Below are positions 1 through 8,512 of a stretch of DNA of 64,000 bases, piece after piece. The notes under the pieces are model-generated. The model saw nothing but the letters and a program-made list of their open reading frames with translations, searched no databases and was not told where the DNA came from. The stretch lies in assembly GCF_002006355.2 (NCBI RefSeq), contig NZ_CP096980.1:1240001-1304000 (forward strand). Reading direction: 5' to 3'. Position numbers and translations under genes: made by a program. Numbering within the stretch: position 1 is the first letter of the stretch; every line of letters starts with the position of its first letter. Source of the DNA: Clostridium felsineum DSM 794. GTDB lineage: Bacteria; Bacillota; Clostridia; Clostridiales; Clostridiaceae.

Positions 1-2
1 GA

Positions 3-380
3 TATTCTTTTAATCTTGATGGCTCAACCCTATATCAATCTATTGCAGCATTGTTTATTGCCCAAGCATATGGAGTTCATCTATCAGTAGGAGCACAAAT
101 TAAATTGGTAGTAGTGCTTATGATTACTTCAAAGGGTATGGCAGGAGTAGCTGGAGCATCTTTAGTTGTATTATTAGCAACGTTAGGCTCTATGGGTATT
201 CCTGTGGCAGGAGTAGCTTTTATAGCAGGAATTGATCGTATTCTTGATATGGCCAGAACTGCAGTGAATGTAGTAGGTAATTCTCTAGCTTCTGTAGTTA
301 TATCAAAATGGGAGCATGTATATGATGATGATAAAGGGAAAGAATACGTACAAGAAATGGGAAGTAATAAGAATATATAA
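3..380 (+). CDS. Dicarboxylate/amino-acid:cation symporter, C-terminal part (DAACS family)
   Basis: The reading frame is open from base 3, so the start lies outside the window; about 125 residues remain. The segment has the conserved C-terminal signature of the GltP/GltT/DctA family: an ITSKGMAG motif, a glycine/alanine-rich hairpin, then GIDRILDMARTAVNVVGN, which forms the substrate and sodium/proton site in transmembrane helices 7 and 8 of this family. It would import glutamate, aspartate or C4-dicarboxylates across the cytoplasmic membrane. The tail is short and acidic. Substrate cannot be fixed from this fragment. A terminator-like hairpin follows. Confidence 0.92.
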   Translation, partial: YSFNLDGSTLYQSIAALFIAQAYGVHLSVGAQIKLVVVLMITSKGMAGVAGASLVVLLATLGSMGIPVAGVAFIAGIDRILDMARTAVNVVGNSLASVVISKWEHVYDDDKGKEYVQEMGSNKNI

Positions 381-461
381 TAAAAAATACAATCCGCCTT
401 TTTATATAAAAAAGTAGCCTTTGTCAAGTACGATTTAAAAAAGGACTAAGGAACATTAACG

Positions 462-498
462 AGATGATTTCTGTATTGAACAGGGGTCATCTTTTTTT
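462..498 (+). terminator. Probable intrinsic terminator after the symporter
   Basis: AGATGA at 462-467 pairs with TCATCT at 487-492, followed by a run of T to 498. The stem is short and the loop long (19 nt), so strength is uncertain. Confidence 0.45.
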
Positions 499-693
499 AG
501 TTTTACGTATCTATAATTATTATGGTAAATCTTTTTAAGCTGATGATCCTATAGTTCAGTAGCTTCATTTATGCTAAATGCCAAGAGCACCATCGTTTCT
601 TTATTTGTAAATATTAAATATATAGAAAAATTCCATATAAATGAAAAATTATTAATTTAAATACATTATTGTTATATTTATTAGCAAAACTAG

Positions 694-722
694 TTGGATA
701 AAATCTGATTTTGGGGTATAAT
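694..722 (+). promoter_or_regulatory. Sigma-A type promoter of the membrane protein at 775
   Basis: TTGGAT (694-699), 17 nt spacer, TATAAT (717-722). The predicted transcription start is about 45 nt before the ATG. Confidence 0.6.
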
Positions 723-774
723 TGTATGGTAGTAATTTTAATACAATATTAGTAATCAACTAGGAGATGTAGTT

Positions 775-2301
775 ATGCATAAATTGCTAAAGAAGAATAA
801 ATTCATGTTTATAGTAGCAACTCTGATTTTAATACTTATTGCACTTCAAAATTGGTTGGGATTTATTTCATTTGATGATTATGGATATGCAACGCTTACA
901 TATAACGGAGATGGAGTAGGACATCCATATCCACACATGGGAAATGTAGGTACAAGCTATGGAATAATTCAAATATTGAAATTTTTAAAATGGCATTATT
1001 TGAATTGGGGAGGAAGAGTAGTAGGATTTTTTGTATTAATAGTGCTTTTGAAATTCAACCCAATTGTTATTAAAATATTTCAAACTGTATTAATGTTTGT
1101 GTACTTTTTATTATGTTCAAAAGTTTGTGATTTTGGAAAAGAAATAAATAGAGTATACAACCTGGTTTTTGCAGTAGCATTTTTTTGGCTTGCAAGTTTG
1201 GTGATTTTTGCACAAGGAACTATGTGGTATTCAGCAGCTGTATGTTATTTATGGACATCTATTTTAATTGCGTTTATAATGATGAGATTATTTAATGATA
1301 AAAAAGAATATGGTAGATTTAAATATTTAATGCCACTAGTTTTCTTTATAGGTGGATGGACACATGAACTTGTTGGACTTATGTTTTGCGTTTCCGTGTT
1401 TGTGTATATTTTCTTTGATACCATATTTAATAAGAAAATGAAAATATTTAATATTATATGCTTTATAGCATCATTACTTGGATATACAATTTTAATAATA
1501 TCACCAGGAAGTAGAAATAGAATGAATGATGTAAGTGCAATTAGTTTTTATAAGCTCAAGTTTATTTCAAGGATAGTATTGAGGCTTAAGGAAGAAATTA
1601 ATATTATATTTACACCGCATTTATTACCTGTTTGTATTTTGATTTTTTTATGTTTATTTTATCTTTCAATTTATATAATAAAAATAAAAGATAAAAAATT
1701 TGAAAGAATAAATAAGGCTTTACCAACAGTTGTAATAGCCTTAACTGCTTTTTATATAGAGATTTATTACAAACCTGTTGTATCATTAAAAATAAGAGCT
1801 ATATTTTTAATAATTACCGCATTTGTAGCATTATATATTTTAATTTATCATACACTTAAGACTAAAAATGCTGCTATTATAGCACTTGCGGTGGGAAATG
1901 TAGCAGCTTTTTTAGGGGCTTTAGCTGCACCTTATGGTGGAGAGAGAACTCTTCTTCCATTTTATATTTTTGTACCATTAATGTTCTTTTATATATTGAA
2001 GATTCAAAATATGAAAATAAACAGTTTAGTTCTTACAGTTGTAGTTGTAGTGGCTTTTTCAAATTACTTGTATATATTTAGGGGGTATGCTAAGAATTTT
2101 TCTACTCGCAATGAAAATTCTATTGTGTTAAAGGAAGATTCAAAAGATATAAAAAAGGGTGAAAAGATTAATAAAATTGTATTAAAAAAATATGATACTA
2201 GTTTTTCTGAAAGTGAGCCTTGGGGGCTTCACTCCTTTCAATTTTTATGGATGAGAAATTACTATAACATACCACAAAAGGTAAAAATAATTTATAAATA
2301 A
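775..2301 (+). CDS. Polytopic membrane protein, GT-C-like (DUF6056-type)
   Basis: The 508-residue product is mostly hydrophobic, with about ten predicted membrane helices. An early FDDYGYA segment (about residues 33-39) sits after the first helix, where GT-C type membrane glycosyltransferases carry their acidic metal/lipid-phosphate motif. A short soluble tail follows residue 440. Overall shape resembles the DUF6056 family of putative membrane glycosyltransferases; this is recognition by pattern, not alignment. If right, it would transfer a lipid-linked sugar to a surface polymer. A TAGGAGATG ribosome site supports the ATG. It is a single-gene unit between its own promoter and a strong bidirectional terminator. 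Confidence 0.6.
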   Translation: MHKLLKKNKFMFIVATLILILIALQNWLGFISFDDYGYATLTYNGDGVGHPYPHMGNVGTSYGIIQILKFLKWHYLNWGGRVVGFFVLIVLLKFNPIVIKIFQTVLMFVYFLLCSKVCDFGKEINRVYNLVFAVAFFWLASLVIFAQGTMWYSAAVCYLWTSILIAFIMMRLFNDKKEYGRFKYLMPLVFFIGGWTHELVGLMFCVSVFVYIFFDTIFNKKMKIFNIICFIASLLGYTILIISPGSRNRMNDVSAISFYKLKFISRIVLRLKEEINIIFTPHLLPVCILIFLCLFYLSIYIIKIKDKKFERINKALPTVVIALTAFYIEIYYKPVVSLKIRAIFLIITAFVALYILIYHTLKTKNAAIIALAVGNVAAFLGALAAPYGGERTLLPFYIFVPLMFFYILKIQNMKINSLVLTVVVVVAFSNYLYIFRGYAKNFSTRNENSIVLKEDSKDIKKGEKINKIVLKKYDTSFSESEPWGLHSFQFLWMRNYYNIPQKVKIIYK

Positions 2302-2305
2302 TATT

Positions 2306-2355
2306 AAGAACAGACTATAGTTAACATTATATAATATAGTCTGTTCTTATGTTTT
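2306..2355. terminator. Bidirectional terminator between convergent genes
   Basis: A perfect 14-bp inverted repeat (2306-2319 with 2335-2348, AAGAACAGACTATA) sits between the + gene ending at 2301 and the - gene ending at 2359, with T-rich flanks. Confidence 0.8.
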
Positions 2356-2358
2356 AAA

Positions 2359-2922
2359 TCATAATAAGCTTAGACTGCTTGGATCATTTTCTATTAATTC
2401 ATTTAATAAGAACAATAAGTCGTGAACAGGAAAAGGATGAGACTCATGCCATAGAAAAATGCAATTAATAATGCCAGCTATAAAAAACTCTAAAATAAAA
2501 TCAGAATATTTTTCAGAAAAAGAATTATTTTTTTTTATTTTATGTGAGAGATATTTTTTGAGCTTTTCTTTATAGAGTATAGCGAAATTTGGATCACCTC
2601 TAGGAGATAGAAGTAAACTGCATTGTTCTCCGTTTTTGTTAAATATATCAATAGCGTATTTTAGTATTTCTTCATTACTTAAAGTTTCTGTATTTAAACT
2701 TTCCATTAAATTATCAAAGGTTGTAAATAGATCATTTTCAATATGCTGAAGTATATCATATACATCCTTAAAGTACATATAAAAGGTACCACGATTATAA
2801 CCAGCCTTATCTGTGATTTCCTTTATTGTGATTTTATTTATATCTTTTTTTTCATATATTGATAGAAACGAATTAACCAAATTAGTTATGGTCTGCTCTC
2901 TCTTTTTTTTATAAATTCCCAT
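2359..2922 (-). CDS. TetR/AcrR-family transcriptional regulator
   Basis: The product has 187 residues. The N-terminal helix-turn-helix is clear (about residues 8-55; TIKEITDKAGYNRGTFYMYF is the classic TetR recognition-helix pattern). The C-terminal ligand domain is divergent. It is transcribed divergently from the glycosyltransferase at 3073, with 150 bp between them, the usual arrangement for a repressor controlling its neighbour and itself. A direct repeat at 2964-2992 is a candidate operator. The ligand is unknown; since macrolide-type glycosyltransferases inactivate or modify lipophilic compounds, a small xenobiotic is a reasonable guess. Confidence 0.88.
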   Translation of the reverse strand: MGIYKKKREQTITNLVNSFLSIYEKKDINKITIKEITDKAGYNRGTFYMYFKDVYDILQHIENDLFTTFDNLMESLNTETLSNEEILKYAIDIFNKNGEQCSLLLSPRGDPNFAILYKEKLKKYLSHKIKKNNSFSEKYSDFILEFFIAGIINCIFLWHESHPFPVHDLLFLLNELIENDPSSLSLL

Positions 2923-2963
2923 AAAACTTTGTTACTCCTTAATATGAAATTTGAACATATTCT

Positions 2964-2992
2964 GTAAATGTGTTTATTGAAATAGTAAATGT
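2964..2992. promoter_or_regulatory. Candidate TetR operator in the divergent region
   Basis: GTAAATGT occurs at 2964-2971 and again at 2985-2992, offset by 21 bp (two helical turns). The pair is enclosed by GAACAT (2953-2958) and ATGTTC (2989-2994). Position between divergent genes fits an operator; no binding data. Confidence 0.35.
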
Positions 2993-3072
2993 TCTAATAT
3001 AACATAAAATTATACAACATATTGTTAAAACTTTGAAGTATATAAAGTTTATAAGACATATAAGGTAAAGGA

Positions 3073-4314
3073 ATGATGAAAATGGGAAGAGCATTATTTA
3101 TAAGCATAGCAGGACATGGACATATTAACCCTACTATAGGAATTGTAAGGGAATTAATGAATAGAGGAGAAAAGGTTACTTATATTGCAGGTGAAGAATT
3201 TAGAAATAAAGTAGAGGAAATTGGAGCTGAATTTATAGGACATAAAAATTTTAATATGGCAAATAGAGTTGGAGGGTCCTTAAGTTTAATTAGTGATAAA
3301 GTCTCTTTAGACACTATAATGAAATCGGATTTTAGCAACATGATTTTAGATGTTATTGAAACCTTTAAAGAGATAATTGAAGCCGTATTTAATTCAAAAG
3401 ATAGGTTTGATTATATTGTCTATGATTCCACATTTATATTTGGAGTAGAAATAGGAAGAGTATTAAATATACCAGCAATTTCTTCAACCACAACCTTTGG
3501 TATAAATGAAACAATATTAAAGAAGGTAGTAGAAAAGCTATCACTTGGCGGGCTTATGGGTGTTTTAAATAATCCTAGTATTTTAGATTTTGCTAGATAT
3601 TTAGAAGAAAGTTTTCATATGAAATTTCCTAAAACTTTGGGTGAGGTTGTTAGACAAGGTACTATTAATTTTGTTTATACTTCAAGGTATTTTCAACCAT
3701 ACAATGAAAGTTTTGATGAAAGCTATAAATTCATAGGACCATCTATAATTGATAGAAAAGAAGCTATTGAATTTAATATAAATAACCCTGAAAATAAAAA
3801 AGTAATTTATATATCTTTAGGAACTATATTCAATAACTCACTTGAGTTTTATGAAAATTGTTTTAAAGCCTTTGGTGATATGAATGTACAAGTTATCATG
3901 TCAGTAGGTAAGAAGGTTGATATAAAAACATTTAAGGATATACCTTCAAATTTTGAAGTGTTCAATTATGTACCACAGCTTGAAGTGCTTAAGAATACAG
4001 ATATATTCATTACTCATGGAGGCATGAATAGCACAAATGAAGGGTTGTATTATGATATTCCACTAATTCTCATACCACAATTTGCTGATCAGCCTATAGT
4101 TGCAAAAAGAGTTGCAGAGCTAGGCGCAGGAGTTGTTATTGAAAAAAGTGAGGTAACACCTGAAAAATTAAAACAAGCTGTAGAAAATATTCTTTCTAAT
4201 GATAGCTTTAAGACGGGCAGTAAAAAGCTTGGAAAATCATTAAGAGATGCAGGTGGATATAAAAGAGGTACTGATGAAATTTTAAATTTAAAAAAAGAAG
4301 GAATTCTCCTATAG
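3073..4314 (+). CDS. Macrolide-type UDP-glycosyltransferase (MGT family, GT-B fold)
   Basis: The 413-residue protein starts with the acceptor-domain signature (FISIAGHGHINPTIGIVREL, residues about 8-27) and has the nucleotide-sugar binding motif near residue 315 (THGGMNSTNEGLYYDIPLI...PQFADQ). This is the layout of YjiC/OleD-like enzymes, which transfer a sugar from a UDP-sugar to small hydrophobic acceptors in the cytoplasm. No membrane segments. The ribosome site is weak (AAAGGA). The divergent TetR gene probably controls it, suggesting induction by its acceptor or a toxic compound. A perfect terminator follows immediately. Confidence 0.88.
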   Translation: MMKMGRALFISIAGHGHINPTIGIVRELMNRGEKVTYIAGEEFRNKVEEIGAEFIGHKNFNMANRVGGSLSLISDKVSLDTIMKSDFSNMILDVIETFKEIIEAVFNSKDRFDYIVYDSTFIFGVEIGRVLNIPAISSTTTFGINETILKKVVEKLSLGGLMGVLNNPSILDFARYLEESFHMKFPKTLGEVVRQGTINFVYTSRYFQPYNESFDESYKFIGPSIIDRKEAIEFNINNPENKKVIYISLGTIFNNSLEFYENCFKAFGDMNVQVIMSVGKKVDIKTFKDIPSNFEVFNYVPQLEVLKNTDIFITHGGMNSTNEGLYYDIPLILIPQFADQPIVAKRVAELGAGVVIEKSEVTPEKLKQAVENILSNDSFKTGSKKLGKSLRDAGGYKRGTDEILNLKKEGILL

Positions 4315-4319
4315 ATTAG

Positions 4320-4349
4320 AAACAGGTGTCAATTGACATCTGTTTTTTA
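4320..4349 (+). terminator. Intrinsic terminator after the glycosyltransferase
   Basis: AACAGGTGTCAATTGACATC-type stem with a run of T at 4343-4348. Confidence 0.8.
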
Positions 4350-4452
4350 GTCTTATATTAAATACAATTGATATAGAAGCAAATTTTATTATATTACCAT
4401 AAAATTAAGAAATTTCACTTAAGGTAAATTATCTTGTTTAGCTAAAAGTATC

Positions 4453-4992
4453 TTATTCATCTTCCTTAGTTACATGAATTGTACCATATGGATGTTGAGG
4501 AGGAGCATAAATAGAATACAATTTAAGCGGTGTATTACCTGTATTTATTAGATTATGCCATGTATTAGCTGGAATAATGAATGCAAAACCATCATAGACC
4601 CTTCTTTGAAAATCCAATAAATTTTTTCTAGCACCCATTTTAACAAGACCTTGACCTTTTTCGATTCGTATGAATTGATCGAGATTTGGGTGATTTTCTA
4701 AACCTATTTCTCCTCCAACAGGAATACTCATTAAGGTAAGTTGTAAATGATCGCCAGTCCATAGAACAGTACGGAAATTATTATTTCGCTTTGCAGCAGT
4801 ATCAATGTTAACTACAAATGGTTCAGGACCGTAATCTTTCAGTTGGATTTCTGAAAAGTTTGAATTATTCATTGGCATATTGCGATAATAAGGGCAATGA
4901 TACGTGTTATAGGAATCATATGTGATGTCTGAATTATAATATTGTTTGTTCATATAATAAGGACAAGGATATGTTTGGTAGCTAGTATACAT
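4453..4992 (-). CDS. Cupin-domain protein with N-terminal CPYY motifs (probable spore-coat associated)
   Basis: From the chosen start the product has 179 residues. An ATG nine bases upstream (5001) directly abuts AAAGGA, too close for a ribosome site; the ATG at 4992 has correct spacing, so it is preferred. The first 40 residues are Tyr/Asn/Cys-rich and contain two Cys-Pro-Tyr-Tyr motifs. Residues about 50-170 form a cupin barrel with the ENHPNLDQF metal-site motif and the later GFAFIIPANTWHN motif. Cupins bind metals or sugars and often serve as isomerases or storage/coat proteins. The CPYY head recurs in other proteins here (4453, 7251, 24682), which suggests sporulation-linked cross-linking; that is inference. 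Confidence 0.75.
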   Translation of the reverse strand: MYTSYQTYPCPYYMNKQYYNSDITYDSYNTYHCPYYRNMPMNNSNFSEIQLKDYGPEPFVVNIDTAAKRNNNFRTVLWTGDHLQLTLMSIPVGGEIGLENHPNLDQFIRIEKGQGLVKMGARKNLLDFQRRVYDGFAFIIPANTWHNLINTGNTPLKLYSIYAPPQHPYGTIHVTKEDE

Positions 4993-5271
4993 ATAGATCA
5001 TTCCTTTTTATTTATTTATAATAATATATTAGTTGAGTTTAAATAATGTTACTTTATTAAGAGGAGTTATAGAAATATCTAATTTGAATTTATTTGCAAA
5101 TATTGTTAAAGATCAAGGACATATTCATAAAGTTACATGAAGTTTATAGAATTATAAGAAACTCGTTATAATTTGTTAATAATAAAATAGTATCATAGTA
5201 AGAGTAATTTTAAACAGGGGTTAAAGCATATAAGGTACAAAAGATAAAGCAAATTATGAGGTGAATTTTTA

Positions 5272-7188
5272 TTGGACATTAATAATGCAGAAAAAAGAAC
5301 GTTAAAGGATAGGGTATTTGATAATTTTAAAGAAATGGTAAGCCGAGAGAATATTTTTGAGGGCTTAAAAAATGCAGCATTCTATTTATGGAAAAGTAAG
5401 CTCATGTATTATACAGTAATTATACTATTTGTTAAATCGCTTTTAGTTATAAGCAATATAAGCTACACAAATCCGACGTTTCAGGAAATGTTAACATCTT
5501 ATACGAAGATTTCACATGCATATATATATATTTATTTTATAGTTCTAATTATATCTTTTGCATACTTATTTAAAAATAGAGGACATATGTGGTTTCTTAT
5601 AGTAGCTAATTTACTATTGTCAATTTTATTTGTTATTGATGTATGGTATTATAGGGGATTTACGTCTCTTCCAACCTTGTATTCTTTAAATGAAACTGGA
5701 AATTTAGACAATCTTTCTAGTACTGTTTTTTCATTAATGCGTAAAACAGATATTATATTCATTATAGATTTATTTATATTAGTACCTTATGGTTTTATAA
5801 ATAAGAAAATATATAAAAAACATTCTAGAAATATTGTATTGTTTTTAGTATTATTTATAATTTCATCAATATATACTATTTATGTTCCGTATAAGGTAAA
5901 TACTTTGAATAAGTATGATGTAGAACAAACCTTTTTTGAAATGAAGTGGAAGCCAAGTATAACAATTTGTAATGCTTCACCAATAGGCTATCATTATTTA
6001 GATATATATAATTATATAAAAAATTCCAGAGGATTAAAACTTACAAGTGATGATAAAAAGGAAATTAAAGCCTGGTTTGATAATAAAAATAAAGAAAATT
6101 TACCAGACAATCAGTATAGCGGAATGTTTAAGGGAAAGAATCTTTTGGTTATACAAGTTGAATCTCTTGAGAATTTTGTTATAAATAAGAATGTAAATGG
6201 TCAAGAGATAACTCCAACTTTAAATAAATTATTAAAGAACAGCCTTTATTTTAGTAATTATAATGAAGAGGTAAATCAAGGTACAACTTCAGATGCTGAA
6301 CTTATGACAAATACATCTATTTATCCAGTATCTACGGGAAGTACATTTTTCAGATACCCCAATAATAAGTATTATAATTCTTTGCCTAATATTTTGGGGA
6401 GACAGGGATACTACACTCAAGCTCTGCATGCAGATAAAGGTTCTTTTTGGAATTGGAAGCCAGCACTTAGTTCTATAGGTTTTCAAAATATTGTTGATTC
6501 TACGGGCTTTAAGGATGATGAAAATATTGGGCTTGGACTTAGTGATGGAAGCTTTTTAAACCAGGCTACTCCAATGGTTGAGAAGAGTAAAGGACCATGG
6601 TATAACTATGTAATAACAATGTCTGGACATGCACCTTTTGATTTGCCGGCTAAATATAGAGAACTTAAATTAAATAGTGAACTTGATTCATCCTATCTTG
6701 GAGGATATCTTCAAAGTGTACATTATGAGGATAAGCAAATAGGAATATTCCTTGATAATTTAAAGAAGAGTGGAGCACTTGATAATACAATGGTTGTAAT
6801 ATATGGAGACCACTGTGGAATTCACAAATATTATCAAAGTGATGTGGAAACAACAAAAGGTGCTGAAAGCTGGATGATTGATAATCATAAAGAGGTGCCG
6901 CTAATTATATATAACAGTTCACTTACTGGAAAGGAAATAAAGACAACAGGTGGGCAAGTAGATTTAATGCCAACAATTTTATACCTTCTGGGAATTGATA
7001 AGAAAGAATATATAAATACAGCAATGGGACGTAATTTATTGAATACAAATGAAAGTTATGCAGTATGGTCTAATGGAGAGTTTGTAGGAAATGCTAAAAG
7101 TAAAAGCGATAAGGATAAAGCTGTAAAAGGTTTAGATATAGCAAATAAAATTATTGAGAGTGACTATTTTAAAAGTAAGCCTAATTAG
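5272..7188 (+). CDS. LTA synthase family sulfatase (lipoteichoic acid synthase-like)
   Basis: The product has 638 residues. Five membrane helices lie between about residues 45 and 210, followed by an extracytoplasmic sulfatase-fold domain (about 285-620). Catalytic features of LtaS are present: VES near 296-298, the nucleophile Thr in GTTSDAE (Thr339), and the metal-binding YGDHCG motif. LtaS polymerises glycerol phosphate from phosphatidylglycerol onto a glycolipid anchor, or primes that anchor. The start is a TTG with a good GAGGTG ribosome site. It stands alone, closed by a strong terminator. Whether it is the polymerase or a primase-like paralogue cannot be told from sequence alone. Confidence 0.92.
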   Translation: MDINNAEKRTLKDRVFDNFKEMVSRENIFEGLKNAAFYLWKSKLMYYTVIILFVKSLLVISNISYTNPTFQEMLTSYTKISHAYIYIYFIVLIISFAYLFKNRGHMWFLIVANLLLSILFVIDVWYYRGFTSLPTLYSLNETGNLDNLSSTVFSLMRKTDIIFIIDLFILVPYGFINKKIYKKHSRNIVLFLVLFIISSIYTIYVPYKVNTLNKYDVEQTFFEMKWKPSITICNASPIGYHYLDIYNYIKNSRGLKLTSDDKKEIKAWFDNKNKENLPDNQYSGMFKGKNLLVIQVESLENFVINKNVNGQEITPTLNKLLKNSLYFSNYNEEVNQGTTSDAELMTNTSIYPVSTGSTFFRYPNNKYYNSLPNILGRQGYYTQALHADKGSFWNWKPALSSIGFQNIVDSTGFKDDENIGLGLSDGSFLNQATPMVEKSKGPWYNYVITMSGHAPFDLPAKYRELKLNSELDSSYLGGYLQSVHYEDKQIGIFLDNLKKSGALDNTMVVIYGDHCGIHKYYQSDVETTKGAESWMIDNHKEVPLIIYNSSLTGKEIKTTGGQVDLMPTILYLLGIDKKEYINTAMGRNLLNTNESYAVWSNGEFVGNAKSKSDKDKAVKGLDIANKIIESDYFKSKPN

Positions 7189-7200
7189 TATAAGATAAAT

Positions 7201-7243
7201 AAGCTTCTTGAGTATGATTTAAATACTCAAGAAGCTTGTTTAT
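7201..7243. terminator. Bidirectional terminator between convergent genes
   Basis: A perfect 15-bp stem (7201-7215 with 7223-7237) with a 7-nt loop sits between the genes ending at 7188 (+) and 7251 (-). Confidence 0.85.
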
Positions 7244-7250
7244 CTAAGGA

Positions 7251-7697
7251 TTAAATTCTTAAAACAGAAAGTGCTTCGGCTACTTTTCGTGCAAACTGAA
7301 GTGGTGGTTCGATAGATTGTAAATGAACGTATATTAATTTTGGCGTGTCAAATAACCAGTGATTATGAATTGCAGTTACATCGATTCTATTTCTTCTAAG
7401 TACAGTTATAAATCTATTTACCTCTTCTTGAAGTAGTGCGATCTCTCCTACATTTAAAGCTCTTCCTGAAGAATCTAAAGCTTGATAAGAAAATTCTGCT
7501 TTGGTTACAGTAGTTAAAGGTTTACCCATTATAGTAACCTTCAATGAATCTCTAGAAATTTCTGTAGAGCAGGAATTTGGTTTGGATTCTGTTACCTTAG
7601 CCCCAAGAATTCTAGCAAATTGAGAACACATATTGGTAGCAGCATTAACCTCTGTTCTTGCGTATGGACAAAAAAACTGATCACTTGGTGTGTACAT
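7251..7697 (-). CDS. DUF1259-domain protein with an N-terminal CPYA motif
   Basis: The ATG at 7697 follows TGGAGG with 7-nt spacing and is preferred over an upstream ATG, giving 148 residues. Residues about 25-145 match the DUF1259 (LppY/LpqO) domain, including its characteristic TAIHNHWLFDTPKLIYVH segment. The domain's function is unknown. Family members in actinobacteria are often lipoproteins; this one has no signal peptide and instead begins with a short FCPYARTEVN segment similar to CPYY heads elsewhere in the window. A role in the spore is possible but unproven. Confidence 0.8.
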   Translation of the reverse strand: MYTPSDQFFCPYARTEVNAATNMCSQFARILGAKVTESKPNSCSTEISRDSLKVTIMGKPLTTVTKAEFSYQALDSSGRALNVGEIALLQEEVNRFITVLRRNRIDVTAIHNHWLFDTPKLIYVHLQSIEPPLQFARKVAEALSVLRI

Positions 7698-7865
7698 TAA
7701 TAAACCTCCATAAAACATAACTAATTATAAGGTATGTTTTTGCTAGTAAAAATGTTACGCAAATTATAAAATAAAAATTAAGACTTTATTAAGTATAAAT
7801 TAACTTATATAAACTTATCTTTAGGAGGGAAAATTTAAAACGACAATATAAGAAGAGGTGAGAAT

Positions 7866-8300
7866 ATGGATATAAGTCAAATACTACAAACAATGCAAAC
7901 TAGCAGTGCACAAAAAATTTCTGGTACAAATAATAATTCTAGTGGTGATAGTGCTCTTTTTAATATGATAATGAAAGAGGCACTAGAAAAGCAAAATGGT
8001 AGTACATCAACAAGTAGTACTAGCAGCACACAAAAAGCAGGCGCTAAAAATGATGTATCAGCGGCTAAGGAATTAGAGCTTATGTTGCAGCTTCAAGCAC
8101 TACAAAGTATGTCATCATCATATTCTAGTATAGATAGTGCGGGAGATTCAAGTAGCTCTAATAATAGCTCCTTATCGTCAGGAAATAATTATGCATATCA
8201 GATACTAAGCAGTTTATCGAATCCAGATGGTAATAAAATGGATTCAAGTACGTCTAATGAAAACGCAAGTAATTTAAGTGGAATAAGTAGTTTGTTTTAA
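7866..8300 (+). CDS. Serine/asparagine-rich protein of unknown function
   Basis: The product has 144 residues and a good AGAGGTG ribosome site. It has no signal peptide or membrane segment. Three stretches of Ser/Thr/Asn low complexity (about 45-58, 105-120, 130-142) alternate with two predicted helices (about 28-43 and 63-80, the second being LELMLQLQALQSM). I do not recognise the family; such helices with flexible linkers occur in the non-catalytic N-termini of some clostridial cell-wall or flagellar proteins. It is followed by a terminator, so it is a one-gene unit. Confidence 0.65.
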   Translation: MDISQILQTMQTSSAQKISGTNNNSSGDSALFNMIMKEALEKQNGSTSTSSTSSTQKAGAKNDVSAAKELELMLQLQALQSMSSSYSSIDSAGDSSSSNNSSLSSGNNYAYQILSSLSNPDGNKMDSSTSNENASNLSGISSLF

Positions 8301-8313
8301 AACCAAATATATG

Positions 8314-8353
8314 AAAAACATTGATTTAAGATATTTTAAGTCAATGTTTTTTT
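8314..8353 (+). terminator. Intrinsic terminator after 7866-8300
   Basis: An imperfect stem (AAACATTGATTTAA against TTTAAGTCAATGTTT) is followed by seven T. Confidence 0.75.
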
Positions 8354-8417
8354 ATTGGTAAAAGTTTTCAAAACATTAACCAATCACATGAAAATAATAC
8401 ATAATTTTGATATTAAC

Positions 8418-8444
8418 ACAACAATTTGCATGTAATATTGTTGT
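8418..8444. promoter_or_regulatory. Inverted repeat upstream of the beta-helix protein
   Basis: ACAACAAT (8418-8425) and ATTGTTGT (8437-8444), 8-bp arms with an 11-nt gap, lie about 70 nt before the ATG at 8513. It may be an operator or a leader hairpin. Confidence 0.35.
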
Positions 8445-8512
8445 CAAGGAGATAAGTTAGAGAGCTTGAAAATATCTTCTTAAATCATATATATCTAAGG
8501 GAGGAAATAAAA

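Larger units (their letters stand above)
381..774. other. Intergenic region without a gene
   Basis: No credible coding frame was seen on either strand. It holds a hairpin with a T-run at 462-498 and the promoter of the next gene at 694-722. The rest is AT-rich sequence without recognisable structure. Confidence 0.6.
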
